A stretch of DNA of 64,000 bases. It comes from Flavobacterium sp. YO12. Lineage in GTDB: Bacteria > Bacteroidota > Bacteroidia > Flavobacteriales > Flavobacteriaceae. The notes beneath the pieces were generated by a model. It did not search any database. It was not told where the DNA came from and saw only the letters and a list, made by a program, of their open reading frames with translations. The stretch lies in contig NZ_NRQU01000002.1 in assembly GCF_004119495.1 (NCBI RefSeq), positions 1-64,000 on the forward strand. The letters are read 5' to 3'. Made by a program: the position numbers and the translations under genes. This document shows positions 19,007-27,118 of this stretch, in pieces (the stretch's first letter is position 1; each line of letters starts with the position of its first letter).

Positions 19007-19018
19007 TGTTTATATTTG
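18988..19018 (+). promoter_or_regulatory. yceI promoter (TTTG-N19-TATATTTG)
   Basis: A good match to the Bacteroidota -33/-7 promoter. Operator 1 overlaps the -33 and spacer, and operator 2 lies just after the predicted transcript start. Confidence 0.6.
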
Positions 19019-19030
19019 CACCGTTAATTT

Positions 19031-19058
19031 GGAAACTTGAAACACTGTAAAAGTTTCC
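19031..19058. promoter_or_regulatory. Operator 2: GGAAACT-N14-AGTTTCC in the yceI leader
   Basis: The same half-sites and N14 spacing as operator 1, centred about 38 bp from it. It lies between the predicted start point and the yceI ATG at 19104. Confidence 0.65.
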
Positions 19059-19103
19059 GAAAGAGGTTTGAGGAAGCTATAAACTCAATAAAATCAAATA
19101 TTT

Positions 19104-19625
19104 ATGAAGACAACATGGACTTTAGATTCGACACAATCAGATGTTTTAATAAAAATGAGACATTCGATAATTGCTTATTTAGGAGGGACAACGAATAAAT
19201 TTGGCGGTTATGTGAATATCGAAGACAATGAAATTGAAGATGCGTCAGTTGAATTTTCACTGGATATAAATAACAAAAATGAAAGCTTTCAGCAAATAGA
19301 TACTTATTTACAGCTTCAAGATTTTTTTGATGTAGATGAGCATCCTATCATCAGTTTTAAATCGACTTCATTTCAAAAAGTGAATAATAATATTAACTTT
19401 TTTAAAGGCGACTTAACGATAAAAGATGTGACTAAAGTTGTAGAACTTGATGCAGAATTTATTGGCGTTAATACTTATAATGGAGAGCGAAAAGTTGCTT
19501 TTGAAATTAAAGGAGATATTAGACGTCAGGATTTTGGACTTGACTATAATTCATTTAATCATAACGGAGGTTTAGCACTAGGCAAAGATATTAAGCTTAT
19601 TGCAAACTTAGAATTTAGTATATAA
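19104..19625 (+). CDS. YceI family protein
   Basis: A 173-residue YceI-like protein, a lipocalin-type beta barrel known in this family to bind polyisoprenoid or other lipophilic molecules. The family pattern WTLDSTQSDVLIKMRHSI...GGTTNKFGGY is clear, followed by ASVEFSLDINN and DFFDVDEHPIISFKST. There is no signal peptide, unlike E. coli YceI, so a cytoplasmic location is likely. It is under two copies of an operator shared with the TetR/RND genes, so it is probably part of that stress or lipophile response. Confidence 0.9.
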   Translation: MKTTWTLDSTQSDVLIKMRHSIIAYLGGTTNKFGGYVNIEDNEIEDASVEFSLDINNKNESFQQIDTYLQLQDFFDVDEHPIISFKSTSFQKVNNNINFFKGDLTIKDVTKVVELDAEFIGVNTYNGERKVAFEIKGDIRRQDFGLDYNSFNHNGGLALGKDIKLIANLEFSI

Positions 19626-19671
19626 ATCTTACAGAAAGTATAATTTAATGTAAAATTATTACAAATATAAT

Positions 19672-19699
19672 GGAAACTATTTTTTAGATTTTAGTTTCC
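19672..19699. promoter_or_regulatory. Operator 3: GGAAACT-N14-AGTTTCC over the tetR promoter
   Basis: GGAAACT (19672-19678) and AGTTTCC (19693-19699) are separated by 14 bp. The site ends 4 bp before the -7 element TATATTTG (19704-19711), exactly the geometry of operator 1. This is the expected autoregulatory site of the TetR protein and would also control the efflux genes. Confidence 0.7.
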
Positions 19700-19733
19700 T
19701 AAGTATATTTGTGATGCAAGTCGGGAAATTAAA

Positions 19734-20333
19734 ATGAAAGAGAAAATTATTTCGAAAGCCAGTGAACTTTTTTTGAAGCTTGGTTTTAAGAGCGTTACGA
19801 TGGATGATATTGCGGGTGAAATGTGTATTTCGAAAAAAACGATTTACAAGTATTTCTGTAATAAAGAAGTTTTGATTGAAGAGAGTACTTCGACGGTTCA
19901 TAAACAAGTGCATGGAATAATTGACACTATTGTGGCGAAGAACTTCAACGCGATTCAAGAGAATTTTGAAATTAGAGAGATGTTTCGTGATATGTTTAAA
20001 AACAATACAGATACATCACCAATCTATCAGTTAAAGAAACATTACCCAGAAATTTATCAAAATGTATTGTCGTACGAAATCGACCAATGTACACAGTATT
20101 TTAGAGAAAATATCGAAAAAGGAATCCGAGAAGGATTATATCGCCCCGATTTAAATATTGACATTTATGTGAAGTTTTATTACACTTTAATTTTTCATAT
20201 AAACGAAACAACAGTCTCTGAAAGAGAAGCGCAGGAAATAGAATTGGAAGCTTTGGAATATCATACCAGAGCAATGGCAACAGAAAAAGGAATAGCTGAG
20301 TTAGAAAAACAACTCGAAAAAGTTAGAGCATAA
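19734..20333 (+). CDS. TetR/AcrR family regulator
   Basis: A 199-residue repressor with the N-terminal TetR helix-turn-helix (FLKLGFKSVTMDDIAGEMCI, then SKKTIYKYFCNKE). The C-terminal ligand-binding part is helical and ends in a Lys/Glu-rich helix. It is the first gene of an RND efflux operon (60 bp to the TolC gene), so a lipophilic drug, bile-like compound or fatty acid is a likely ligand. Three copies of GGAAACT-N14-AGTTTCC around its promoter and the yceI promoter are the predicted binding sites. Confidence 0.93.
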   Translation: MKEKIISKASELFLKLGFKSVTMDDIAGEMCISKKTIYKYFCNKEVLIEESTSTVHKQVHGIIDTIVAKNFNAIQENFEIREMFRDMFKNNTDTSPIYQLKKHYPEIYQNVLSYEIDQCTQYFRENIEKGIREGLYRPDLNIDIYVKFYYTLIFHINETTVSEREAQEIELEALEYHTRAMATEKGIAELEKQLEKVRA

Positions 20334-20393
20334 TCATCAATCTATATAAACATGATTTTTAAATCATCAATCCAAAACAAATTTTAACTTCAT

Positions 20394-21728
20394 ATGAAAC
20401 GAATAGTTCTTATATTTTTGTGTACAATTGGCTTATCGGTCAATGCGCAAGTAACAACTTTAACCTTGAAAGACGCACTTAATTATGCGCTTCAAAATAA
20501 AGCCGATGCTAAAAAAGCAAAATTACAGGTTGAAAATAGTGAGTACAAGATTCAGGAAATACGTTCAAGAGCATTACCTCAAATTTCTGCAAACGGAAAT
20601 TTAACTCATAATCCAATAATTCAAACAACGGTTATTGATGGAGCAGGATTTGGTCAGCCGGGAACTACAATTCAAGCGGCATTTGGTCAAAAATGGACAT
20701 CAACTGCGGGAGTTTCTTTGACTCAGGCAATTTTTGATCAATCTGTTTTTACAGGATTAAGAGCGGCAAAATCTACTCGCGAATTTTATCAAATAAACGA
20801 TCAGTTAACAGAAGAACAGGTAATTGAAAGAGTGGCAAACAACTATTATGCTGTATATGTACAAAAAGAAAGATTGGTTTTGTTAGACAGTAACTATGTT
20901 AATACTACTAAGGTTCGTGATATTGTAAAAGGGCAGTTTGATAATGGCTTGGCTAAGAAAATTGACTTGGATCGTATTGTTGTAAAAATGTCAAACATCG
21001 ATACAGAGCGCCAGCAGATTAAAAATCAAATTACATTACAGGAAAATGCTTTGAAGTTTTATATGGGTATGCCTATTGAAACGGTAATCGATATGCCTAA
21101 AGAAGAATTTGAAGTGGTGCCTGCATCATTAACTGAGCTACCAAATATTGAAAATAGAACAGAGTACTTGCTTTTGAAAAAACAAGAAGAACTTTTAGTA
21201 TTCAATAAAAAAGCGGTTGAGGCGGGATATTATCCAACACTTTCGCTGACTGCTGGTTACAATTATATTGGTCAAGGACCTAATATGCCTTGGTTTGCAA
21301 AACCTTCAAATGGCGTGTATTGGTCAGATTTCTCTGCAATTGGATTGAATTTGCATGTGCCGATTTTTACGGGTTTTGGAACTCGTGCAAAAGTAAGACA
21401 GGCTGATGTAGAAATCAGAACGCTTCAAGAGGATATTAAAGACACTAAACTTTCGCTTGATTTAGATTATAGAAATGCAATGGCTCAAATTGACAACAAC
21501 CTTGTAACGATCCAAAACCAAAAAGAAAATATGCGTTTAGCGACTGAGATTTTAAGCAATACAAAAAATAATTATCTTCAAGGATTAGCATCATTAACTG
21601 ATTTGCTGGATGCTGAGAATGCATCTCTTGAAGCTCAAAATAATTTTACAAGAGCAGTTTTAAATTATAAAATTGCCGAAATATCTTTAATCAAATCAAA
21701 AGGCGAACTTAAATCTCTTATTAAATAA
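20394..21728 (+). CDS. TolC family outer-membrane efflux protein
   Basis: A 444-residue outer-membrane channel subunit with a signal peptide (MKRIVLIFLCTIGLSVNAQ). It then has the duplicated helical hairpin and strand pattern of TolC/OprM, with typical long coiled-coil stretches (residues ~150-230 and ~370-440). Glu/Gln-rich repeats and VLDSNYVNTTKVRDIVK-like segments match the fold. It is part of a tripartite efflux pump with the next two genes (9 bp gap to the adaptor). The substrate is not visible. Confidence 0.92.
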   Translation: MKRIVLIFLCTIGLSVNAQVTTLTLKDALNYALQNKADAKKAKLQVENSEYKIQEIRSRALPQISANGNLTHNPIIQTTVIDGAGFGQPGTTIQAAFGQKWTSTAGVSLTQAIFDQSVFTGLRAAKSTREFYQINDQLTEEQVIERVANNYYAVYVQKERLVLLDSNYVNTTKVRDIVKGQFDNGLAKKIDLDRIVVKMSNIDTERQQIKNQITLQENALKFYMGMPIETVIDMPKEEFEVVPASLTELPNIENRTEYLLLKKQEELLVFNKKAVEAGYYPTLSLTAGYNYIGQGPNMPWFAKPSNGVYWSDFSAIGLNLHVPIFTGFGTRAKVRQADVEIRTLQEDIKDTKLSLDLDYRNAMAQIDNNLVTIQNQKENMRLATEILSNTKNNYLQGLASLTDLLDAENASLEAQNNFTRAVLNYKIAEISLIKSKGELKSLIK

Positions 21729-21737
21729 CTAATTACA

Positions 21738-22805
21738 ATGAAGAAAACTATTATAACAATCGTAATCATAATCGCAGCACTGGGGGCGATTGGGTATGTC
21801 TTAAATAATAATAAGAAAGAAAATAAAGAAAAAACAGATATTGTTGCAGAAAAAAATGCAGCAGTTTCAGTAAAAGTTTCACCGGTAAAAACAGAAGAAG
21901 TTTCATTAGATTTTGTTGCAAACGGAAACTTTCAACCTATTCAAGAATTAACATTCTCAGCTGAGAAATCTGGAAAAGTAATCAGTGTTTTGGCTAAAGA
22001 AGGTGATTATGTACGTGTAGGTCAAACGTTGTTAACCATGAGAGGTGATGTAATCAATGTAAGTGCACAACAAGCACAAGCAGCATATCAAAATGCAAAA
22101 TCTGATTACAGCCGATACGAAAATGCTTTTAAAACAGGCGGTGTTACTAAACAACAATTAGATCAGGCAAAATTAGCTTTAACAAATGCTGAGTCTAATC
22201 TTAAACAAGCAAATATCAATGTTGGTGATACTAAAGTAAAAGCACCAATTAATGGTTTTATCAATAAAAAATACATTGAGCCGGGATCTATCTTAACAGG
22301 CATGCCTGCAACTGCATTGTTTGATATTGTAAATGTTTCTAAACTAAAACTTATTGTTACTGTAAACGAAAATCAAGTAACAAGTTTAAAATTAGGAGAT
22401 CATGTTAATATTACTGCAAGTGTATATCCTGATAAAACTTTTTCTGGAAAAATTACTTTCATTGCTGCAAAAGCTGATGAGTCTTTAAACTTTCCTGTTG
22501 AAATCGAAATTACAAACAACACCAACAACGACCTAAAAGCGGGTATGTACGGAACTGCAAACTTTGCATCAAAACAACAAAAACAAAGCATGATGGTTGT
22601 ACCTAGAAACGCGTTTGTTGGAAGTGTAAGCAGCAACGAAATTTTTGTAGCTGAAAATGGTATTGCAAAACTAAGAAAAGTAACTGCAGGTAGAATTTTG
22701 GGTGATAAAGTTGAGGTTATCAATGGTTTATCTGATGGAGAAAAAGTAATCGTTACAGGACAGATTAACTTACAAGACGGAAATACAGTAGAAATTATTA
22801 AATAA
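21738..22805 (+). CDS. RND efflux periplasmic adaptor
   Basis: A 355-residue membrane-fusion protein with an N-terminal anchor helix (TIVIIIAALGAIGYVL). It has the barrel-sandwich lipoyl halves (EKSGKVISVLAKEGDYVRVG and VKAPINGFINKKYIEPGSIL), a helical hairpin between them, and a beta-barrel domain with PDKTFSGKITFIAAK. It links the permease (22895) to the TolC protein (20394). Confidence 0.93.
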   Translation: MKKTIITIVIIIAALGAIGYVLNNNKKENKEKTDIVAEKNAAVSVKVSPVKTEEVSLDFVANGNFQPIQELTFSAEKSGKVISVLAKEGDYVRVGQTLLTMRGDVINVSAQQAQAAYQNAKSDYSRYENAFKTGGVTKQQLDQAKLALTNAESNLKQANINVGDTKVKAPINGFINKKYIEPGSILTGMPATALFDIVNVSKLKLIVTVNENQVTSLKLGDHVNITASVYPDKTFSGKITFIAAKADESLNFPVEIEITNNTNNDLKAGMYGTANFASKQQKQSMMVVPRNAFVGSVSSNEIFVAENGIAKLRKVTAGRILGDKVEVINGLSDGEKVIVTGQINLQDGNTVEIIK

Positions 22806-22807
22806 TT

Positions 22808-22885
22808 ATTGGCTTTAAGCCGTAAGCTATAAGCTTTAAGCCCTTTAAAAGCCTGAAGCCTATAGCGTACAGCCTACAGCATAAA
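22808..22885. repeat. Low-complexity TAAGCn-type intergenic repeat
   Basis: Imperfect tandem units around the 7-mer GTAAGC/TAAGCC/ACAGCC fill the 89-bp gap between the adaptor and permease genes. Similar degenerate repeats occur at 16815, 17436 and 61730. It is inside the efflux transcript, so it may shape relative expression. Confidence 0.5.
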
Positions 22886-22894
22886 GCAACAAAT

Positions 22895-25800
22895 ATGAAA
22901 TTAGCCGAAATATCCATAAAACGTCCGTCGTTAGTAATTGTATTGTTTACGATTCTAACACTTGGTGGATTGTTCAGTTACAGCCAGCTAGGCTACGAGC
23001 TGATCCCAAAGTTTGAACAAAACGTTATTACCATTTCTACCGTTTATCCTGGAGCTTCTCCAAGTGAGGTTGAAAATACTGTGACCAAGAAAATTGAGGA
23101 CGCGATCGCATCCTTAGAAAATGTCAAGAAAATTGACTCTAAATCGTACGAAAGTTTATCCATCGTATCGATTACATTAACATCAAACGCAAAAGTCGAT
23201 TTCTCTTTGAACGATGCACAGCGAAAAATTAATGCGATCATCAGTGATTTACCAGATGATGTTAAAACGCCGGCATTGACCAAATTCTCGCTGAGTGATT
23301 TACCAATTATGACGCTTGGTGCTAACGGAAAAATGGATGAAGCTGCGTTTTATGACTTAATTGATAAAAAAATTGCGCCTATTTTATCTCGTGTACAAGG
23401 AGTTGCTCAGGTAAATATTATTGGTGGATCAGAGCGTGAAATTCAAGTAAATCTTGATGCAGTAAAAATGCAAGGTTACAACTTGTCAGTTCCACAGGTA
23501 CAACAAAATATCTTAACGTCAAACTTAGATTTCCCAACAGGAAATATCCAAACTCGTAATCAAAAAATATTAATTCGTTTAGCGGGTAAATATAAAAGTG
23601 TTGAAGAATTAAGAAACTTAGTAGTTTCTTCTCAAAACGGAATACAAGTTCGTTTAAGTGACATTGCTGATGTTCAGGATACGCAAAAAATTGCGGAGAA
23701 AATATCACGTGTAGATCAAAAAAGCGCGATCGTTTTACAAATCGTAAAACAATCTGATGCAAATGCCGTTGCGGTAAGTGAGCATTTATTAAAAACAATT
23801 GCAACTCTTGAAAAAGATTATAAAGAAAATCAACTAAAATTAGAAGTTGCAAAAGACAGTACAGTATTTACACTTGAAGCAGCAGATTCTGTAGTACACG
23901 ATTTATTGATTGCGGTAGTACTTGTTGCCTTTGTAATGTTGTTCTTCCTGCATAGTATTAGAAACTCATTGATTGTAATGGTATCTATTCCTGCATCGTT
24001 AATTGCTACATTTATTGGTATTTATTTAATGGGATATACCTTAAACTTAATGAGTTTATTAGGATTGTCTCTAGTTGTTGGTATTCTGGTCGATGATGCG
24101 ATTGTGGTATTAGAAAATATCTACAGGCACATGGAAATGGGTAAGAGCAGAATTCGTGCGTCTTATGATGGAACTGCAGAAATTGGTGGTACAGTAACTT
24201 CGATTACTTTAGTAATTGTCGTGGTATTCTTGCCAATCGCAATGAGTTCTGGTTTAGTATCTAATATTATTACACAATTTTGTGTTACCGTAATTATCTC
24301 AACGATGTTGTCATTGTTGGCTTCATTTACAATTATTCCTTGGTTGTCATCTCGTTTCGGGAAATTAGAGCATATTGAAGGGAAGAATTTATTTGGAAGA
24401 ATCATTCTTGGTTTCGAAAGTTATTTAACACGATTTACAGACTGGGTTTCTCATTTGTTAACATGGTGTTTAGATCATTATATTAAAACGTTTGCAGTTG
24501 TAATTGTGCTTTTCTTAGTTTCAACAGTTGGATTAATGGGCGGAGGTTTCATTGGAGGAGAGTTCTTTGCATCATCTGATAGTGGAGAGTTCTTAGTTCA
24601 AATCGAAATGCCAAAAGACGCTTCGTTAGAACAAACCAACTTCATGACTCAAAGAGCAGAAGCATTCCTTAAAAATGAAGAATATGTTCACAGTCAAATT
24701 ACAACAGTAGGACAAACTTCAGAAGGTTTTGGAGCATCGCAAGCTACAGCTTACAAAGCAGAGATTGACGTAAAAATGATCGATCAAAAAGATCGTAAAG
24801 ATGATGCCTCAGTTTATGCGGCAAAAATTAAACGTAAGCTTGAAAAAGTATTAGTTGGAGCAAAAGTAAAAACGGTTCCCGTAGGTATTTTAGGAACTGC
24901 TGAAGATGCAACATTAGGATTAATTGTAACAGGTCCGTCAACAGAAAGCGCGATGGCATTTGCAAAATTAGCAGAAGCTGAATTACGTAAAATTCCTGGA
25001 ACAACAGAGATTAAATTGACTGTTGAGGACGGAAACCCTGAAATTAACGTAAAAGTAGACCGTGATAAAATGGCTGCTTTAGGCTTAACACTTCAAACAG
25101 TTGGTTTAACGATGCAAACTGCTTTTAGCGGAAATACAGATGGTAAATACAGAGCTGGTGAATACGAATACGATATCAACATTAGATATAACGCATTCGA
25201 CAGAAAAAGTATTACTGATGTAAGTAACTTGATTTTCATAAACAATGCTGGACAGCAAATTAAATTGTCTCAGTTTGCAGATATTACAGAAGGTTCAGGA
25301 CCTAGCCAGTTAGAGCGTAGAGACAAATCGGCATCTGTAACTGTAAAAGGACAAAACGTTGGAGTTCCTTCAGGAACAATTGTTGGAATATGGCAGGAAA
25401 AATTAGATAAGCTGAAAAAACCTGTTGGAGTAAACTATATTTGGGGTGGTGATATGGAGAACCAATCTGAAGGATTTGGTACTTTAGGAATCGCATTATT
25501 AGCTGCAATTATCTTAGTTTACCTTGTAATGGTGAGTTTGTATGATAGTTTTGTGCACCCATTCGTAGTATTGTTTGCAATTCCGCTTTCGTTTATTGGA
25601 GCGATGCTTGCCTTGGCATTAACAAACAACTCATTGAATATCTTTACCATTTTAGGGATCATCATGTTGATTGGTCTGGTGTGTAAGAATGCGATTATGC
25701 TTGTCGATTATACCAATCAGCGTAGAGCAGCTGGAGAATCGATCAGAACAGCGTTGATTCAAGCAAACCACGCTCGTTTACGTCCGATTTTGATGACGAC

Positions 25801-26071
25801 AATTGCGATGGTATTTGGTATGTTTCCAATTGCATTAGCATCTGGAGCTGGAGCTGAGTGGAAAAACGGTTTGGCTTGGGTAATTATCGGAGGATTAATT
25901 TCTTCTTTATTCCTAACCTTGATCGTAGTTCCAGTAATTTATAATATCATGGAGAAAATTATTCATAAATTCTCTAAAGGAGAAAAAATCGATTACGAAG
26001 CTGAAATGTTTGCAGATTATGTGCCGACAGAATTAAGTGAAGACGGTTTTAATCCGAAACACACCCATTAA
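22895..26071 (+). CDS. RND family efflux permease (AcrB-like)
   Basis: A 1058-residue inner-membrane proton-driven pump with the duplicated 12-helix RND layout. Helix 4 carries VGILVDDAIVVLENIYRHME, with the paired Asp of the proton relay. Helices 10-12 hold the usual VCKNAIMLVDYTNQRR. Two large periplasmic loops with PN/PC subdomains lie at residues ~35-330 and ~555-860. This is the HAE1/HAE-like class, which exports lipophilic drugs. It is last in the operon and followed by a strong terminator. The Bacteroidota homologues are broad-range; the actual substrate is unknown. Confidence 0.95.
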   Translation: MKLAEISIKRPSLVIVLFTILTLGGLFSYSQLGYELIPKFEQNVITISTVYPGASPSEVENTVTKKIEDAIASLENVKKIDSKSYESLSIVSITLTSNAKVDFSLNDAQRKINAIISDLPDDVKTPALTKFSLSDLPIMTLGANGKMDEAAFYDLIDKKIAPILSRVQGVAQVNIIGGSEREIQVNLDAVKMQGYNLSVPQVQQNILTSNLDFPTGNIQTRNQKILIRLAGKYKSVEELRNLVVSSQNGIQVRLSDIADVQDTQKIAEKISRVDQKSAIVLQIVKQSDANAVAVSEHLLKTIATLEKDYKENQLKLEVAKDSTVFTLEAADSVVHDLLIAVVLVAFVMLFFLHSIRNSLIVMVSIPASLIATFIGIYLMGYTLNLMSLLGLSLVVGILVDDAIVVLENIYRHMEMGKSRIRASYDGTAEIGGTVTSITLVIVVVFLPIAMSSGLVSNIITQFCVTVIISTMLSLLASFTIIPWLSSRFGKLEHIEGKNLFGRIILGFESYLTRFTDWVSHLLTWCLDHYIKTFAVVIVLFLVSTVGLMGGGFIGGEFFASSDSGEFLVQIEMPKDASLEQTNFMTQRAEAFLKNEEYVHSQITTVGQTSEGFGASQATAYKAEIDVKMIDQKDRKDDASVYAAKIKRKLEKVLVGAKVKTVPVGILGTAEDATLGLIVTGPSTESAMAFAKLAEAELRKIPGTTEIKLTVEDGNPEINVKVDRDKMAALGLTLQTVGLTMQTAFSGNTDGKYRAGEYEYDINIRYNAFDRKSITDVSNLIFINNAGQQIKLSQFADITEGSGPSQLERRDKSASVTVKGQNVGVPSGTIVGIWQEKLDKLKKPVGVNYIWGGDMENQSEGFGTLGIALLAAIILVYLVMVSLYDSFVHPFVVLFAIPLSFIGAMLALALTNNSLNIFTILGIIMLIGLVCKNAIMLVDYTNQRRAAGESIRTALIQANHARLRPILMTTIAMVFGMFPIALASGAGAEWKNGLAWVIIGGLISSLFLTLIVVPVIYNIMEKIIHKFSKGEKIDYEAEMFADYVPTELSEDGFNPKHTH

Positions 26072-26092
26072 TTGTTGATTTAATTTAGATTG

Positions 26093-26130
26093 AAAAAATC
26101 CCAAATTCTGAAAGGAGTTTGGGATTTTTT
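26093..26130 (+). terminator. Terminator after the RND permease
   Basis: A 13-bp stem (26093-26105 with 26118-26130) with a 12-nt loop and flanking A/T runs. It sits between convergent genes and may act on both strands. Confidence 0.8.
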
Positions 26131-26146
26131 ATTAAAGAGATGGTAG

Positions 26147-26629
26147 TTAATAATGAATATTAAAAGTGCCTTTTAGTTCTGTTGAAGTTTCTTTATTCGC
26201 GGCTAATAATATCCCAGAGAAACGACCTTCTAATTTTTTTTCACTATTGTTGATTAAAGTATTTGATGTAAAATTAAATTCTTTTTTATCTTGGGAATCA
26301 TAGTGATGATCTTCCTTTTTACTGTTTATGTATAGGAATTTGTGAATTGCATCTGATCCAGTTTTTCCTTTATTAAGAGAAATAAATATTCTCTCATTAC
26401 TATTTTCAATATTGCCAATATTGCCAATAATTGTTAATTCAGTGTATTCATTTATAGAGCCTTTGTCGTACACATATTCAATAATTTCAGGCTCAAAAGC
26501 GGTAATTTTTCCATTAATCTCGACTATTAATCCTTCAGGAATTTTGTCATTGGTATCTTCGCTATTTGAACAGGAATTCAATAAAAAAATTAAAAAAAGA
26601 TTTAAAATTATTGCAGTTGCTTTTCTCAC
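26147..26629 (-). CDS. Lipoprotein of unknown function
   Basis: A 160-residue protein with a lipoprotein signal (LFLIFLLNSCSNSEDTND; lipobox LNSC). The mature part looks beta-rich, with several Lys/Glu-rich turns and a family-like tail of the type LEGRFSGILLAA...GTFNIHY. Sequences of this shape are common Bacteroidota envelope lipoproteins (DUF6252-like). It is separated from the protease gene by 51 bp and transcribed in the same direction, and may be part of that operon. Confidence 0.7.
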   Translation of the reverse strand: MRKATAIILNLFLIFLLNSCSNSEDTNDKIPEGLIVEINGKITAFEPEIIEYVYDKGSINEYTELTIIGNIGNIENSNERIFISLNKGKTGSDAIHKFLYINSKKEDHHYDSQDKKEFNFTSNTLINNSEKKLEGRFSGILLAANKETSTELKGTFNIHY

Positions 26630-26680
26630 GATTTTTGCTTGTTAAAATTAAACAGCAAATATATACGAAAAATCTTAATT

Positions 26681-27118
26681 TTATTTCAAATACACATAAT
26701 GATTAAAATAATCAATAATCGCTTTACCCTCAAGTAAAACATCAGCGCCAATAATACCGTGAACGGGTTTTGCTTTGTACGATTCTAACGCTTCATTTAC
26801 GTGTGAAAGATCAAAAATTACAATGCTGAAATCTTTCTTTTTCCAGCTTCCTAATTGCAAATGATTGTGTGCCGAAATTTGTGTTGCCATTCCGGTTCCA
26901 CCCGCGCCAGAAGCTTTTGTTTTAGATTTTTTTGCAGCCAGTTCAAAACGTTCAATGCTTTCAAAACCAATACAAGTATTTGATGCGCCAGTATCTAAAA
27001 TGAAATTTCCAGATATACCGTTAATCTTCGCTTTTATAGAAAGGTGCTGTGTTTTGGTAACTTTGAATTTTATTTTTTTGTATTTCTCTTTTTTGAGAAC
27101 CTCGTGAAGATTTTCCAT
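26681..27118 (-). CDS. Retropepsin-like aspartic protease
   Basis: A 145-residue single-domain aspartic protease of the retropepsin/clan AA fold. The catalytic motif FILDTGASNTCIG gives Asp42, and a second hydrophobic-hydrophobic-Gly motif (VHGIIGADVLL) supports the fold. Single-domain enzymes act as dimers. There is no clear signal peptide, so it is probably cytoplasmic or processed with a partner. Its start overlaps the last 49 bp of the CHAT gene upstream, so the two are tightly co-expressed and a functional pair is plausible. The substrate is unknown. Confidence 0.85.
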   Translation of the reverse strand: MENLHEVLKKEKYKKIKFKVTKTQHLSIKAKINGISGNFILDTGASNTCIGFESIERFELAAKKSKTKASGAGGTGMATQISAHNHLQLGSWKKKDFSIVIFDLSHVNEALESYKAKPVHGIIGADVLLEGKAIIDYFNHYVYLK

